Positions 52,822 to 61,693 are shown, counted from the first letter of the stretch. The stretch: 64,000 bases of DNA from Adlercreutzia wanghongyangiae (GCF_035989245.1 NZ_JAYMFF010000011.1:62001-126000), one strand, 5' to 3'. The notes: generated by a model not told the origin, from the sequence alone. Numbers and translations: made by a program.

Positions 52822-53724
52822 TTAGGCCGGCAGCGTGAAGCCGATGCCCTCCAACACGTATTTCGGCACCATGAAGCGCACCGTTTTCTGGGGGTCCACC
52901 ATCTGGCACACCTGCACATCGGCCGTCAGCGACAGCAGCATCACCAGCTCGTCGGCACCCCGGCCCGTGCCCTCGTGCAGCACGTCGACCATCTGGTGCA
53001 CCGCCGCATCGGCCGCCGCGTCCAGGGAATCGCCCGACACGATGATGCCGAAGTGCGTGGCCGTCTCGATGAGCGGGTTCGGCACCGCCAGATCGGGCAT
53101 CGCCGTAAGGGTGACGGTGGCCCAGCCAGCCACCTCGGCACCCGACACCGACACCTCGCCGTCGCCCATGACGGCGTGCATATCGCCCAAGCCGAACAAG
53201 GCGCCCGGCACGGCCACGGGGAAGTACAGCGTGGCACCGGCGCCGATGGCGGTGTTGTCCATATTGCCGCCGTGGGAACCCGGCGTGCCGCAATTCACCG
53301 GCGCGCCGGCCGGGGCCACGCCGATGACGCCGATCATGGGAGCCAGCGGAATGGACAGGCCGTCGTCCCACACCAGATGATCGTCCTCGATGGCGCAGAT
53401 CTTAGTGGACCAGGCGTCGAGCCGGTCCCCGCACACGCCCTCGTCCTTGCCGGTGCACGAGGCCGTCTGGGCATCCAGCTCGATAGCCTCGATCGTCACT
53501 TTCAGGGCACCGCCCGGCTGCGCCTCCTCCACGAAGATGGGGCCGGTGGCGGGATTGATGCGATCCCAATCGATTTCGTCCAGCTCGTCGTCGGCCGATT
53601 GCACCTGGTTGCCGAAGCAGTCCTTCGTGCGCACACGCACCGTGGTGCCCGACGGCACCGTCATCGCCGGCTCGGCATCGGCACTGAACGCGTAGATAAC
53701 CTTCTCGTCTCCCAATTCCACCAT
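52822..53724 (-). CDS. Acetamidase/formamidase family protein
   Basis: This 300-residue protein belongs to the FmdA/AmdA family that hydrolyses formamide or acetamide to ammonia and the acid. NPATGPIFVEEAQPGGALKV is the family start motif, and GVIGVAPA, GSHGGNMD and DMHAVMGDGEVS are further conserved blocks. The ATG at 53724 follows GAGGAG. The neighbour upstream is a metal exporter 131 bases away, so no operon partner is evident. Substrate among short amides is not resolved. Confidence 0.9.
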   Translation of the reverse strand: MVELGDEKVIYAFSADAEPAMTVPSGTTVRVRTKDCFGNQVQSADDELDEIDWDRINPATGPIFVEEAQPGGALKVTIEAIELDAQTASCTGKDEGVCGDRLDAWSTKICAIEDDHLVWDDGLSIPLAPMIGVIGVAPAGAPVNCGTPGSHGGNMDNTAIGAGATLYFPVAVPGALFGLGDMHAVMGDGEVSVSGAEVAGWATVTLTAMPDLAVPNPLIETATHFGIIVSGDSLDAAADAAVHQMVDVLHEGTGRGADELVMLLSLTADVQVCQMVDPQKTVRFMVPKYVLEGIGFTLPA

Positions 53725-53855
53725 GAGCTCTCCTCCTGCGGGGCCTGCACATCGCGCGCCGTCCGCTGCGGAGGCGCCACGGCCCATCTTAGCAGATGGC
53801 ACGCTCCTCCCGCCACGGGCCGGGCGCCGCGCCTCGGGCAAAAGCGAATACGACC

Positions 53856-54818
53856 TCAGAACACGATGCCAAGCCCGTTGCAGATAAGGCCCCAGAAAAC
53901 GCCCGTGGCATACAGCGCGACGATGATGGCCAGGTTCTGCTTCCAATGGCGGTTGGCGCGCACGAGCACGAGCAGGCCCACGCCGGCGCTCACGAGCAGG
54001 CCCGCGAGCATGGCGCCGCCGCCCAGCACGCCCTCCACGTACAGCTGGGCGATGACCACGCTGGCCGCACAGTTCGGAATGAGGCCCACGAGCGCCGTGG
54101 CGAAGACGGAGAAATTCGGATTCTCGCCGAGGAGGCGGGCAAGCGCGTCTTCCCCCACCGTTTCCAGCACCACGTTCAGCATAATGGTGATGAGGAAGAT
54201 GAACAGGGTCACCTGCACCGTATGCTTCGTGGCGCTTTTCAGAATGCCCCGCCACCCGTGGCCGTGGCTGTGGGTGTGCTCCACGTCGTCGTGATGCTCG
54301 TAGGCGCGCTCGGGCGCGACCTCGCAGGCATGGCAGTCGTGGTTGCAACCGCACCGGTCCCGCTCGCACAGCTCGTGAATGCGCAGGCGCTCCCTATCGC
54401 GGCGCGCCAGGCGCAGCACGGCGTCCACGATAAATCCCATGACCATGCCGATGACCACCTTCGCGCCCATGATGGACAAGATGGTGTTGCCCGGCACGGC
54501 CTCGGCCAGGAAAATCGGCAGCATCTCGTCGGAGGTGGACAGGAACACGGCGAAGAGCGTGCCCAAGGTGATGACGCGGCCGGCGTACAGCGTGGCCGCC
54601 GCGGCCGAGAAGCCGCACTGGGGCACCACGCCCAGAAACGCGCCCACGATGGGCCCGGCCGCCCCGGCATGCCGGATGGCCTCCTGGGTCTTGCCGCCGG
54701 TCTTGTGCTCCAGCCACTCCATGGCCAGATAGGTGACGAACAGAAACGGGATGAGGTAGAGCGTGTCGGCAACGGAGTGCTCCAGCACGTCCCCGGCTAT
54801 GTGCGTGATTTCTTCCAT
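53856..54818 (-). CDS. 10-TM heavy-metal exporter (ArsP_2-like), possible manganese transporter
   Basis: This 320-residue protein has two groups of about five membrane segments. VVPQCGFSAAAATLYAGRVITLG in the first half and LIPNCAASVVIAQLYVEG in the second are the internal repeats of the putative 10-TM metal exporter family. The cytoplasmic loop between them (about residues 149-189) has five Cys (151, 156, 158, 162, 165) and eight His, a metal-binding pattern that supports export of a divalent or soft metal. The ATG at 54818 lies six bases after TACAAT, so the mRNA may be leaderless. Confidence 0.8.
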   Translation of the reverse strand: MEEITHIAGDVLEHSVADTLYLIPFLFVTYLAMEWLEHKTGGKTQEAIRHAGAAGPIVGAFLGVVPQCGFSAAAATLYAGRVITLGTLFAVFLSTSDEMLPIFLAEAVPGNTILSIMGAKVVIGMVMGFIVDAVLRLARRDRERLRIHELCERDRCGCNHDCHACEVAPERAYEHHDDVEHTHSHGHGWRGILKSATKHTVQVTLFIFLITIMLNVVLETVGEDALARLLGENPNFSVFATALVGLIPNCAASVVIAQLYVEGVLGGGAMLAGLLVSAGVGLLVLVRANRHWKQNLAIIVALYATGVFWGLICNGLGIVF

Positions 54819-54824
54819 AGCCTC

Positions 54825-54830
54825 ATTGTA
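54825..54830 (-). promoter_or_regulatory. -10 box of the metal exporter gene
   Basis: TACAAT on the minus strand ends six bases before the ATG, compatible with a leaderless mRNA. The -35 region overlaps the preceding terminator and is weak. Confidence 0.5.
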
Positions 54831-54836
54831 GAAGAA

Positions 54837-54858
54837 AGGCGCCCCGCAGGACGCCTTT
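54837..54858 (-). terminator. Terminator of the OxlT-like MFS gene
   Basis: AAAGGCG and CGCCTTT arms close a short hairpin, followed on the minus strand by CTTCT. It ends the transcript of the MFS gene about 100 bases after its stop, just before the metal exporter promoter. Confidence 0.75.
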
Positions 54859-54956
54859 CCCTTTGTTCGTTTGTCGAGCGGTTACCCGCGGCCCGAACAT
54901 GGCGTGGGCCGAGTTTGCAGCCTCGGCCCACCGAAGCAGACGCGCGTTCGCGTCGC

Positions 54957-56231
54957 CTACTTGTTGGCCCAGGCGCGACGGCCCATGGGCACGATGACCA
55001 GGGCCAGGATGATGATCAGCACATAGAACACGATGTTCATCCAGAAGGCACCGGCGTAGGAACCCGTAATGTCGAAGATCTGAGCGTAGATCAGGGCCGA
55101 GAAGCCCGAGAACACGTTCAGGCCCGTGGCGACCACGGCGAACACCGAGGAGTAGTCCTTGTCGCCGAAGGCCTGCTGGCAGGTCAGCGGCGGAACAACG
55201 TTCAAGGCGGAGTAGCCGATGCCGAACAGGGCGACGCCCACATAGAAGATCATCGCGCTGTCACCGGAAATAAGGGCCACCGCCGCGCCGGCGCCGCCCA
55301 AAACGCCCGCCACGATACCGGCGGCCTTGGCACCGAAGTGGTCGGAAATCCAGCCCAGGCCAAACTTGCCGATCATCGAGGTGATCATGGCCACCGACAC
55401 GGCCATGGCGCCCACCTCCGGACCCAGGGCGTCCACCGTCGAGGCATAGCGGGAAAGCTGCTGCACGAACGAGGCGGAGATGACGAACATGCCGGCCATC
55501 AGCACGAGGAGCCACAGGGCGGGCTGCTTCAGGGCCTCGCTGCGCATGAGGCCGGAAGTCTCCTTAACCTCGGTGACGTTGGCTTCGGCAGACTTAGCAC
55601 GATCGGCCTCGGCGGCATCGTAGCCCCAGGGCTTCACGCCCATCTTCTCAGGGGACTCGCGCAGCAAAGCCAGCGTGACACCGGCGCCAATGACCAGAAC
55701 GATCACGCCGGTGATGATACGGGCGGTATGCCAGCCCATACCGGAAATCCAACCCTGCACGACAGGGCTCATGATGGCGCCGAACAGCGACACGAACACG
55801 CCGATGGTGCCGATGACCGTGCCGTTGCTCTTGGCAAACCAGCGATTGACCATGGTCGGCGTTCCAATATACATCCAGAACGCAGCAGAAGCGCCGTACA
55901 GCACGCCGAAGATGTTCCACTGCCAGGGCGCGTCGAAGAACGCGCAGGCAATCCACGACAGGCTGAAGACCAGCATGGCGGCGGTCATGATCCAGCGCGG
56001 ATTGTACTTGGCGATGATTTTGCCGGCGAAAATCGTCACAATAGCCTGTACCCAAGGCTGAATGGACATGTACAGCGAGGCATCCGTCTGGCTCCAACCA
56101 AACTCATCGATGACCGGGGTCAGGAACAGACCTGAATGATTGGCGGCAAAGCCCAGCGGTACGGCATAGAATGCGATACAGGAAATCGCAATTGCCCAGG
56201 CGTAATTGCTGCCCTTAGTTGTAGTTCCCAT
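54957..56231 (-). CDS. MFS transporter, oxalate/formate antiporter-like
   Basis: This 424-residue protein has twelve membrane segments in two halves. GVFVSLFGAIMSPVVQGWIS and NRWFAKSNGTVIGTIG are typical of the OxlT-like MFS group that exchanges carboxylates or other anions. KFGLGWISDHFGAKAAGIVA is the second-half copy of the MFS loop motif. The ATG at 56231 follows AAGGAGAAAG. Placed 172 bases downstream of the CaiB-like gene on the same strand, it may import the acid that the transferase activates. Confidence 0.86.
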   Translation of the reverse strand: MGTTTKGSNYAWAIAISCIAFYAVPLGFAANHSGLFLTPVIDEFGWSQTDASLYMSIQPWVQAIVTIFAGKIIAKYNPRWIMTAAMLVFSLSWIACAFFDAPWQWNIFGVLYGASAAFWMYIGTPTMVNRWFAKSNGTVIGTIGVFVSLFGAIMSPVVQGWISGMGWHTARIITGVIVLVIGAGVTLALLRESPEKMGVKPWGYDAAEADRAKSAEANVTEVKETSGLMRSEALKQPALWLLVLMAGMFVISASFVQQLSRYASTVDALGPEVGAMAVSVAMITSMIGKFGLGWISDHFGAKAAGIVAGVLGGAGAAVALISGDSAMIFYVGVALFGIGYSALNVVPPLTCQQAFGDKDYSSVFAVVATGLNVFSGFSALIYAQIFDITGSYAGAFWMNIVFYVLIIILALVIVPMGRRAWANK

Positions 56232-56282
56232 TCTTTCTCCTTATCTCGTTACGCCCGATCTGCAAACCGGGCGTCGTATCAC

Positions 56283-56340
56283 TAGCAAAAACCGTGCCGC
56301 AACGTCCCTCTGCAACGGAACGCGGCTACCGTTTTTGCTA
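56283..56340 (-). promoter_or_regulatory. Intercistronic hairpin between the CoA-transferase and the MFS gene
   Basis: Inverted arms (TAGCAAAAAC and GTTTTTGCTA, plus GCCGC and GCGGC) can form a 19-bp stem with one bulge on the minus strand, 63 bases after the transferase stop. A U-rich run is within the 3' arm. It may terminate part of the transcript or protect it from decay. Confidence 0.6.
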
Positions 56341-56403
56341 ATTACCCCTTACAGGGGGAGGAAGCGGAGCGGTGAGCCCCGCAACCCTCCCAGTGCGGGC
56401 AAG

Positions 56404-57648
56404 TTACTCGCCCTTCTTCAGCACACCCTTCTCGTAGAGCAGCTCGATTTCCTCAGGTGAATAGCCGAACTCCTCCAGAATGTCATTGGTGTCGGTGTTG
56501 TACTTGGCACCGCCGCGAATAATCTGGCCAGGATGCTTCGAGAACTTCGGCATCATGTTCACCTGCTTCACGTCCTTGCCGGTGATCTCGTCGTGCACGT
56601 CGATGAACACCTCGCGGGCCTGATAGTGCGGATCCTCCAGCATCATGGCGTAGGTCATGTGCGGGCTCACCGGAATGCCCATCTCAGAGAACGTGCGGTT
56701 CACTTCCTCCACCGTGTGCTCCTCGCACCAGGAGTCCAGCGCGGCGCGGAACTTCGCGGCGCGGGGTGGCAGGGGCTCGTCCAAGCTCTTGCAGCCGGGC
56801 GCGCGGGTGATGGAGGCGTAGGATCCCAGCGGCTGGAAGTCCTCGTCGTCGGCGAAGCCGAAGAACTCCACCAGCTTGCGCACCGGGCCGGCGCCGCCCA
56901 CGGCCACCTGCACGTAGCCGTCCTTGCACTTCTGGGAGCCAGCGCAGGCGCCCACCAGGTCCTCGTTGCCGATACGCATGGGCTGGATACCGTGGTTGAT
57001 GCCGTCGGAAAGCGTGGCGCCCTGAATGCGCACGAGCGACTCGAACTGGGTGCAGTCGATAGACTCGCCCTCGCCGGTCTCGCGGGCGCGAATGACGGCG
57101 GCAAGCGTCGCCCAGGCACCCATGAGGGCCGTGGCGAAGTCGCCGGTGAAGGGCTTGGTCACGTTCGGCGGGCAACCCGGGAAGCCGTTCAGGTTGGAAT
57201 AGCCCGAGAACGCCTGGCCGATGGGGTCGAAGGACGCCTTGCGCACGTAGTCGGGATCGCCCCAGTTGCCGAAGCCGGAGATGTGCAGGATGACCAGCGC
57301 CGGGTTAGCCTCCCACAGCACCTCGTCGGTGAGGCCCCACTTGGCCCAGGTGCCACCCTTGGACGATTCCACCAGCACGTCGGCCCACTTCACCATCTGC
57401 AGCAGAATCTCCTTGCCCTCGGGCGAGGGGATGTTCAGGGTCATCATGCGCTGGTTGCGGCGGTCCACCGACCAGGCGTCGCCGTACATGCGGTACATAT
57501 CGGGAGCCATGGTGCTTTCCAGCTCGATGACGTCGGCCCCCTGCTCGGCGAACAGCTCGCACACGAACGGCGCCGCGATAACCGCGCCGGCGTTCAAAAC
57601 CTTCAGGTTCTGCAAGTTTCCGAACTTGGGACGCTCTGATGACTTCAT
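56404..57648 (-). CDS. CaiB-like class III CoA-transferase
   Basis: This 414-residue protein transfers CoA between acids. The catalytic Asp lies at residue 170 in FTGDF, the same position as in E. coli CaiB (Asp169). Its N-terminus (PKFGNLQNLKVLNAG), SKGGTWAKWGLTDEVLW and HISGFGNWG follow the L-carnitine CoA-transferase closely. Similar transferases act on carnitine, crotonobetaine or other acids, so the substrate is uncertain. It heads a unit with the MFS gene downstream. The ATG at 57648 follows AAGGAGGT. No dehydratase or CoA-ligase is adjacent. Confidence 0.85.
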   Translation of the reverse strand: MKSSERPKFGNLQNLKVLNAGAVIAAPFVCELFAEQGADVIELESTMAPDMYRMYGDAWSVDRRNQRMMTLNIPSPEGKEILLQMVKWADVLVESSKGGTWAKWGLTDEVLWEANPALVILHISGFGNWGDPDYVRKASFDPIGQAFSGYSNLNGFPGCPPNVTKPFTGDFATALMGAWATLAAVIRARETGEGESIDCTQFESLVRIQGATLSDGINHGIQPMRIGNEDLVGACAGSQKCKDGYVQVAVGGAGPVRKLVEFFGFADDEDFQPLGSYASITRAPGCKSLDEPLPPRAAKFRAALDSWCEEHTVEEVNRTFSEMGIPVSPHMTYAMMLEDPHYQAREVFIDVHDEITGKDVKQVNMMPKFSKHPGQIIRGGAKYNTDTNDILEEFGYSPEEIELLYEKGVLKKGE

Positions 57649-58005
57649 AGGCTACCTCCTTGTCTCATGGCTGCGCCCGCAGACGCACCCCTTAGCCGCG
57701 CCGCCGAAGCGACGAGATTCCCTGTTAGGCCCTGCAAGCAACATGCGTGCCAAACTTGCAGGGCACTGCGCGGCCGCCTTCCGGCCCGCAGCAGCGGCGA
57801 CGATGCCCGTACGCCTTTCGCGGGCATGAAGCGGCCCTTCGCCCCCTTCTAGCAAGGTTCGTGCCAAAGAACGGCGTTGCCGCGGCCAAGGTGGCATGGT
57901 ATTTTCTAGATATTCCCAGGCCGTTGGGCGACGCCGCGCGAAGCCGCGGGCGCCTTACCGACGGCCCATCACCGCCCATCCCCCAACCGAAAGCGAGCAG
58001 CACCC
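57649..58005. other. Divergent intergenic region without a gene
   Basis: This 357-bp gap separates the CoA-transferase and the gamma-glutamyl hydrolase. I see no gene, no convincing -10 box and no strong hairpin. The base composition is similar to the coding DNA. Confidence 0.5.
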
Positions 58006-58947
58006 GTGATCGTCGGCATCACCACAACCCTGAACGAGGCAGACGGCTTCCAGCGCGTGAACGTGGAGTACATCAACCGCGTGGCCGCCACGGGCGCCGT
58101 TCCCGTGCTGCTAACGCCGGTAGCGGGCGGTGCCGAGGCGAACCGCGCCCTGGCCCGCCAGGTGATCGACGGGCTGGACGCGGTGCTCATCACCGGCGGC
58201 GGCGACATTCACCCGCGCTACTATGTGCCCGACCCGCACCAGAACCGCGACGCGCTGGACATGGACGACGTGGCGGCCCTCGGCTGCGGTTCGTCGTCGC
58301 GCTGCCGCTCCACCGGCGAGGCGGTGCCCTTCTGCGGGCACAACGCGTCGGATGCGGCCTTCCGCCAGGCCATGGGAGGCCCTCCCGGCCCCGACGAGGT
58401 ATGCGCGCTGGACGGCCGCAACGTGCTGACCAACCCCGACCGGCCCGCCGTGCCATGCCTGTCCGACCTGTTGGCCGTGAACGTGGAACGCGACGGCTTC
58501 GAGCTGGAGCTGGCCCAGCAGGCCCACGAGCGCGGGGTGCCCTGCCTGGGCATCTGCCGCGGCATGCAGGTTATGAACGTGGCATTGGGCGGCAGCTTGT
58601 ACCGCGACCTGTACAACTGCGGTGTCACCGAGCGTGGCCATCGCCAGGAGCCGCCCTACGAGCGCACCACCGATACCGTCACCGTTGCCCAGGGCAGCCT
58701 GCTGGCGTCTATTCTGGGACGTCCGGGGCCCTTCGAGGTGAATTCCATGCACCACCAGGGCGTCGACCATGTGGCCCCCGGCCTGCTGGTGTCCGCCCGC
58801 AGCGACGATCGCGTGGTGGAGGCCATCGAAGACCCCGATTGGCCGTTCTACCTGGGCGTGCAGTGGCATCCGGAATACCTTGAGCACTGCCGCGGCCTCT
58901 TCACTGCCCTGGCCGCCGCCGGCGAGCGCTACGCCGCCGCGAAGTAG
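58006..58947 (+). CDS. Gamma-glutamyl-gamma-aminobutyrate hydrolase-like (class I glutamine amidotransferase)
   Basis: The protein has 313 residues. The nucleophile lies in CLGICRGMQVMN (Cys184) with the partner VQWHPEYLEH near residue 288. TGGGDIHPRYY at about 64 is typical of PuuD-like peptidase C26 proteins that cut gamma-glutamyl bonds. Between about residues 75 and 160 there is an insertion (with several Cys) not present in the 254-residue E. coli PuuD. The start is a GTG at 58006 with a weak GCGAGC upstream. Together with sfsA 16 bases downstream it may form one unit. Confidence 0.8.
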   Translation: MIVGITTTLNEADGFQRVNVEYINRVAATGAVPVLLTPVAGGAEANRALARQVIDGLDAVLITGGGDIHPRYYVPDPHQNRDALDMDDVAALGCGSSSRCRSTGEAVPFCGHNASDAAFRQAMGGPPGPDEVCALDGRNVLTNPDRPAVPCLSDLLAVNVERDGFELELAQQAHERGVPCLGICRGMQVMNVALGGSLYRDLYNCGVTERGHRQEPPYERTTDTVTVAQGSLLASILGRPGPFEVNSMHHQGVDHVAPGLLVSARSDDRVVEAIEDPDWPFYLGVQWHPEYLEHCRGLFTALAAAGERYAAAK

Positions 58948-58963
58948 CCGGGCGAATGCGGCC

Positions 58964-59713
58964 ATGGCAATCGGCGCGCCCTTTCGCTTTTCCGAACCCC
59001 TGCGCGAGGGCGTTATCCTCGCGCGGCCGAACCGCTTCATCATGGACGTCGACCTCGGCGACGACGCGCCCGTGCGCTGCCACTGCCCGGCGGTATCGCG
59101 CATCGGCGGCCTTGATCTAGCGGGGCGACCCTGCCTGGTGTCCGACTCCCGCAATCCCAAGCGCAAGATGCCGCTCACCGTGGAGGCCTTCTCGCTGCAG
59201 CAGCCCGATGACGCGGCCAAGCAGTGGATCGGCATCAACCAGAACGCCTCGAACCGCTATGTAGAGCACTTCCTGCGGGAAGGCGCCCTGGATGATGTTA
59301 CGGGGCCGGTGGCCGAAGTGCGCCGCGAAGTGCCCCTCGGCGCATCGCGGCTCGATTTCCTCGTGAACGACAACTTGTTTTTGGAAGTGAAGACCCCGCT
59401 CGTGCAGGTGCAGACCGCCGTGCCCGCCTACGTGCCGCGCCTGCCCGAGGCGCCCTTCAGCTCCACCGAGCGGTCGCTGCGACATTTGCGCGAGCTGGCC
59501 GCGTCGCTTGCGCGCAACGAACGCGCCGCGGTGCTGTACTGCCTCTACTACGAGAACGACGGCTTCCGCTTCTACCATGGCACCACCTACGCCGATGTGC
59601 TCGCCACCGTGGATGCCTGCCGCGATGCCGGCGTGGAGCTGTGGCAGGCCGATTTCCGCGTCACGCCCTCCGACGTTTCCCTGATGCGCTGCTACCCCCT
59701 GGAGAAATGGTAG
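58964..59713 (+). CDS. sfsA: SfsA-family protein
   Basis: This 249-residue protein belongs to the SfsA family (sugar fermentation stimulation protein). EVRREVPLGASRLDFLVND and FLEVKTPLVQ form the nuclease-like PD-(D/E)XK core. HCPAVSRIGGLDLAGRPC near residue 40 matches the N-terminal OB-like part. It is thought to bind DNA, but the cellular role in this group is unknown. It starts 16 bases after the hydrolase stop at an ATG with only a weak ribosome site. Confidence 0.8.
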   Translation: MAIGAPFRFSEPLREGVILARPNRFIMDVDLGDDAPVRCHCPAVSRIGGLDLAGRPCLVSDSRNPKRKMPLTVEAFSLQQPDDAAKQWIGINQNASNRYVEHFLREGALDDVTGPVAEVRREVPLGASRLDFLVNDNLFLEVKTPLVQVQTAVPAYVPRLPEAPFSSTERSLRHLRELAASLARNERAAVLYCLYYENDGFRFYHGTTYADVLATVDACRDAGVELWQADFRVTPSDVSLMRCYPLEKW

Positions 59714-59767
59714 CGGGGTGCTTTGCCGGGTAAGGAGCCCCGCTTTTTACCCGGCAAAGCACCCCGC
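59713..59767 (+). terminator. Alternative hairpins after sfsA
   Basis: Bases 59713-59733 and 59747-59767 are perfect 21-bp inverted repeats. A shorter hairpin (GCGGGG with CCCCGC, then five T) uses the left arm and the loop, so the two structures are mutually exclusive. The short form is a rho-independent terminator for sfsA. Confidence 0.75.
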
Positions 59768-59770
59768 CGC

Positions 59771-59830
59771 TGGATCACCTGCCTCTGGATCACCTGTCGC
59801 CGGAACACCCGTCGCCGGAACACCCGCCGC
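59771..59830. repeat. Four 15-bp tandem units
   Basis: Units TGGATCACCTGCCTC, TGGATCACCTGTCGC, CGGAACACCCGTCGC and CGGAACACCCGCCGC follow without gaps; a fifth degenerate unit may follow. The period of 15 bp allows a 5-residue repeat, but no supported gene covers it. Confidence 0.7.
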
Positions 59831-59879
59831 CCCAGATCCAGTCGCCGAGCATCCGAATGCGGGGCATCTCAACGCGTTT

Positions 59880-60120
59880 GGTGGTCGCAAATTATAGGAT
59901 CTATATACCGCTTACGCTCCCCAGACTCTTTATGGCCCAAAAACGAGGGATTTATAGTGATTCGAAAGCCGAAACGAGCCTCAAATATAGACATCCTAGC
60001 GAAAATGGCCGCAAAACAACCCTCATGCACCAGCTTTACCTTTTCCAAAACTATACATCCCACTTTATTTGACCAAAAAAACGCTCGAGGAGGTGAAAAG
60101 GCATAGACATCCTCGCTTTC
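59880..60120. other. AT-rich noncoding island
   Basis: About 240 bases are far richer in A and T than the rest of the window and contain ATAGACATCC twice (59989 and 60105 areas). Short frames here show no family and no ribosome site. It lies within the 600-bp gap between sfsA and nhaC. Confidence 0.5.
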
Positions 60121-60159
60121 TTGGCCAACCTAGCTTTCCGCCAACCTGGCCAAGACAAA

Positions 60160-60194
60160 AAGCGTCCGCAGGACCATCTCTCCTGCGGACGCTT
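60160..60194 (-). terminator. Terminator downstream of nhaC
   Basis: A 14-bp perfect stem (AAGCGTCCGCAGGA with TCCTGCGGACGCTT) is followed on the minus strand by TTTTTG. It lies about 120 bases after the nhaC stop. Confidence 0.9.
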
Positions 60195-60313
60195 ATCCAG
60201 CGCTCGAAAACAAGGCCAACGCGGCGGCGCGATTACCCAGCATCGGGAAACGATCCCATCGCGCCAGCACGTTTCGCCCACCTTGACCGAGAGCTTCTCG
60301 ATCACCCCTCTTC

Positions 60314-61693
60314 TTAGGCTTTCTCGATCGTCTCCTCGACCACTTCCTCGTAAGCCGCGTGATCGGGTTCGTAGCCACGGTTGTCGGGCACCAGGAAAAT
60401 GAACACGAGCGAGCTGAGCAACAGGAAGAACGGGTAGAACAGAAACGGCATGATCTGGAAGGCCGACACGGAGTACCCCAGCTCGGCGCAGGCCGAAATA
60501 GCCACGAGCATCTGGGCACCGTAGGGGATGACGCCCTGGAACACGCAGGAGAACGTGTCCAAGATTGAAGCCGTCTTGCGACGCGAGATGTCGTAGGTCT
60601 CGGCCATCTCGTGCGCGATGGGGTTCGCCATCACGATGGCCACGGTGTTGTTGGCCGTGGCGATGTCCATGGCGCCCACGAGCAGGCCCATGCCCAGCTG
60701 GCCGCCCTTGCGCCCCTTGAACACGCGCTTGATGCCGTGCAAAAGCGCCACGAAGCCGCCGTTCTCGCGGATGAGCGCGCAGATGGCGCTCACGAGCACG
60801 GCCACCATGGTGGTCTCGAACATGCCGGACGCGCCCGTGCCCATGTTGCCCAGCAGATCCACCGCCGGCACGGCACCGGCGGCCACCACGATGATAGAGC
60901 CGGACAGAATGCCCAGGAGCAGCACGACGAACACGTTGATGCCCAAGATGCCGCCGAACAGCACAATAAGGTAAGGCACCAGCTCGATGAGGTTGTACTC
61001 GTTATGAACGGTGCCCGAGATATCGGAGCCGAGCGACAGGGCCAGAATGACCACGAGCGTCACGATGGCGGCGGGCAGGGCGATCTTGAAGTTCTCGCGG
61101 AACTTGTCCTTCATGCGGCAGCCCTGGCCCTGGCACGACGCGATGGTGGTGTCAGAGATGAACGACAGGTTGTCGCCGAACATGGCGCCGCCCATAACCG
61201 AGGCCACGCACAGCGGCATGGAGAATCCCGAGGCCGCCGCCACGGCCACGGCGATGGGCGTGATGAGCGTGATGGTGCCCACCGACGTACCCATAGAGAT
61301 GGACACGAAGCAGCTGACCACGAACAGCACCGCCACCGAGAACTCCGCGGGGATGATGGACAGCATAAGGTAGGCCACCGACTCGGCCGAGTCGCGGCCC
61401 ACGGTGCCCACGAACACGCCGGCAGCCATGAAAATGAGGATCATGGTGACGATGGTCTTGTCGCCGATGCCCCGACCCATGACGACGAGCTTGTCGTCGA
61501 AAGGCAGCTTCCGGTTCTGGAAGCACGCCACCAGAAGCGCCACCAGAAAGATCACCACGATGGGGATGTTGTAGAACCCCATGGAAATGCCCATGCCGTA
61601 CTCGAACAGCATGCCGAGCCCCAGATACAGCACGAGGAACACCCCGATTGGCAGCAGCGCCGCCACATTTCCCTTTTTCACTTCGCACTCCAT
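60314..61693 (-). CDS. NhaC-family Na+/H+ antiporter
   Basis: This 459-residue protein has about eleven membrane segments. SCFVSISMGTSVGTITLITP and VMGGAMFGDNLSFISDTTIA are conserved NhaC/ion-transporter blocks carrying the acidic and hydroxyl residues for sodium. The second half repeats the pattern in MDIATANNTVAIVMANPIA. I chose the ATG at 61693. The frame reaches a GTG 36 bases earlier, but a TACTAT -10-like box overlaps that point. Transport could be Na+ for protons or for an organic ion. Confidence 0.82.
   Translation of the reverse strand: MECEVKKGNVAALLPIGVFLVLYLGLGMLFEYGMGISMGFYNIPIVVIFLVALLVACFQNRKLPFDDKLVVMGRGIGDKTIVTMILIFMAAGVFVGTVGRDSAESVAYLMLSIIPAEFSVAVLFVVSCFVSISMGTSVGTITLITPIAVAVAAASGFSMPLCVASVMGGAMFGDNLSFISDTTIASCQGQGCRMKDKFRENFKIALPAAIVTLVVILALSLGSDISGTVHNEYNLIELVPYLIVLFGGILGINVFVVLLLGILSGSIIVVAAGAVPAVDLLGNMGTGASGMFETTMVAVLVSAICALIRENGGFVALLHGIKRVFKGRKGGQLGMGLLVGAMDIATANNTVAIVMANPIAHEMAETYDISRRKTASILDTFSCVFQGVIPYGAQMLVAISACAELGYSVSAFQIMPFLFYPFFLLLSSLVFIFLVPDNRGYEPDHAAYEEVVEETIEKA

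Noticed and set aside
59857..60072. 71-residue frame MRGISTRLVV in the AT-rich island
   Set aside because: No ribosome site, no family, and a competing frame on the other strand. It could be a remnant but cannot be supported as a gene.
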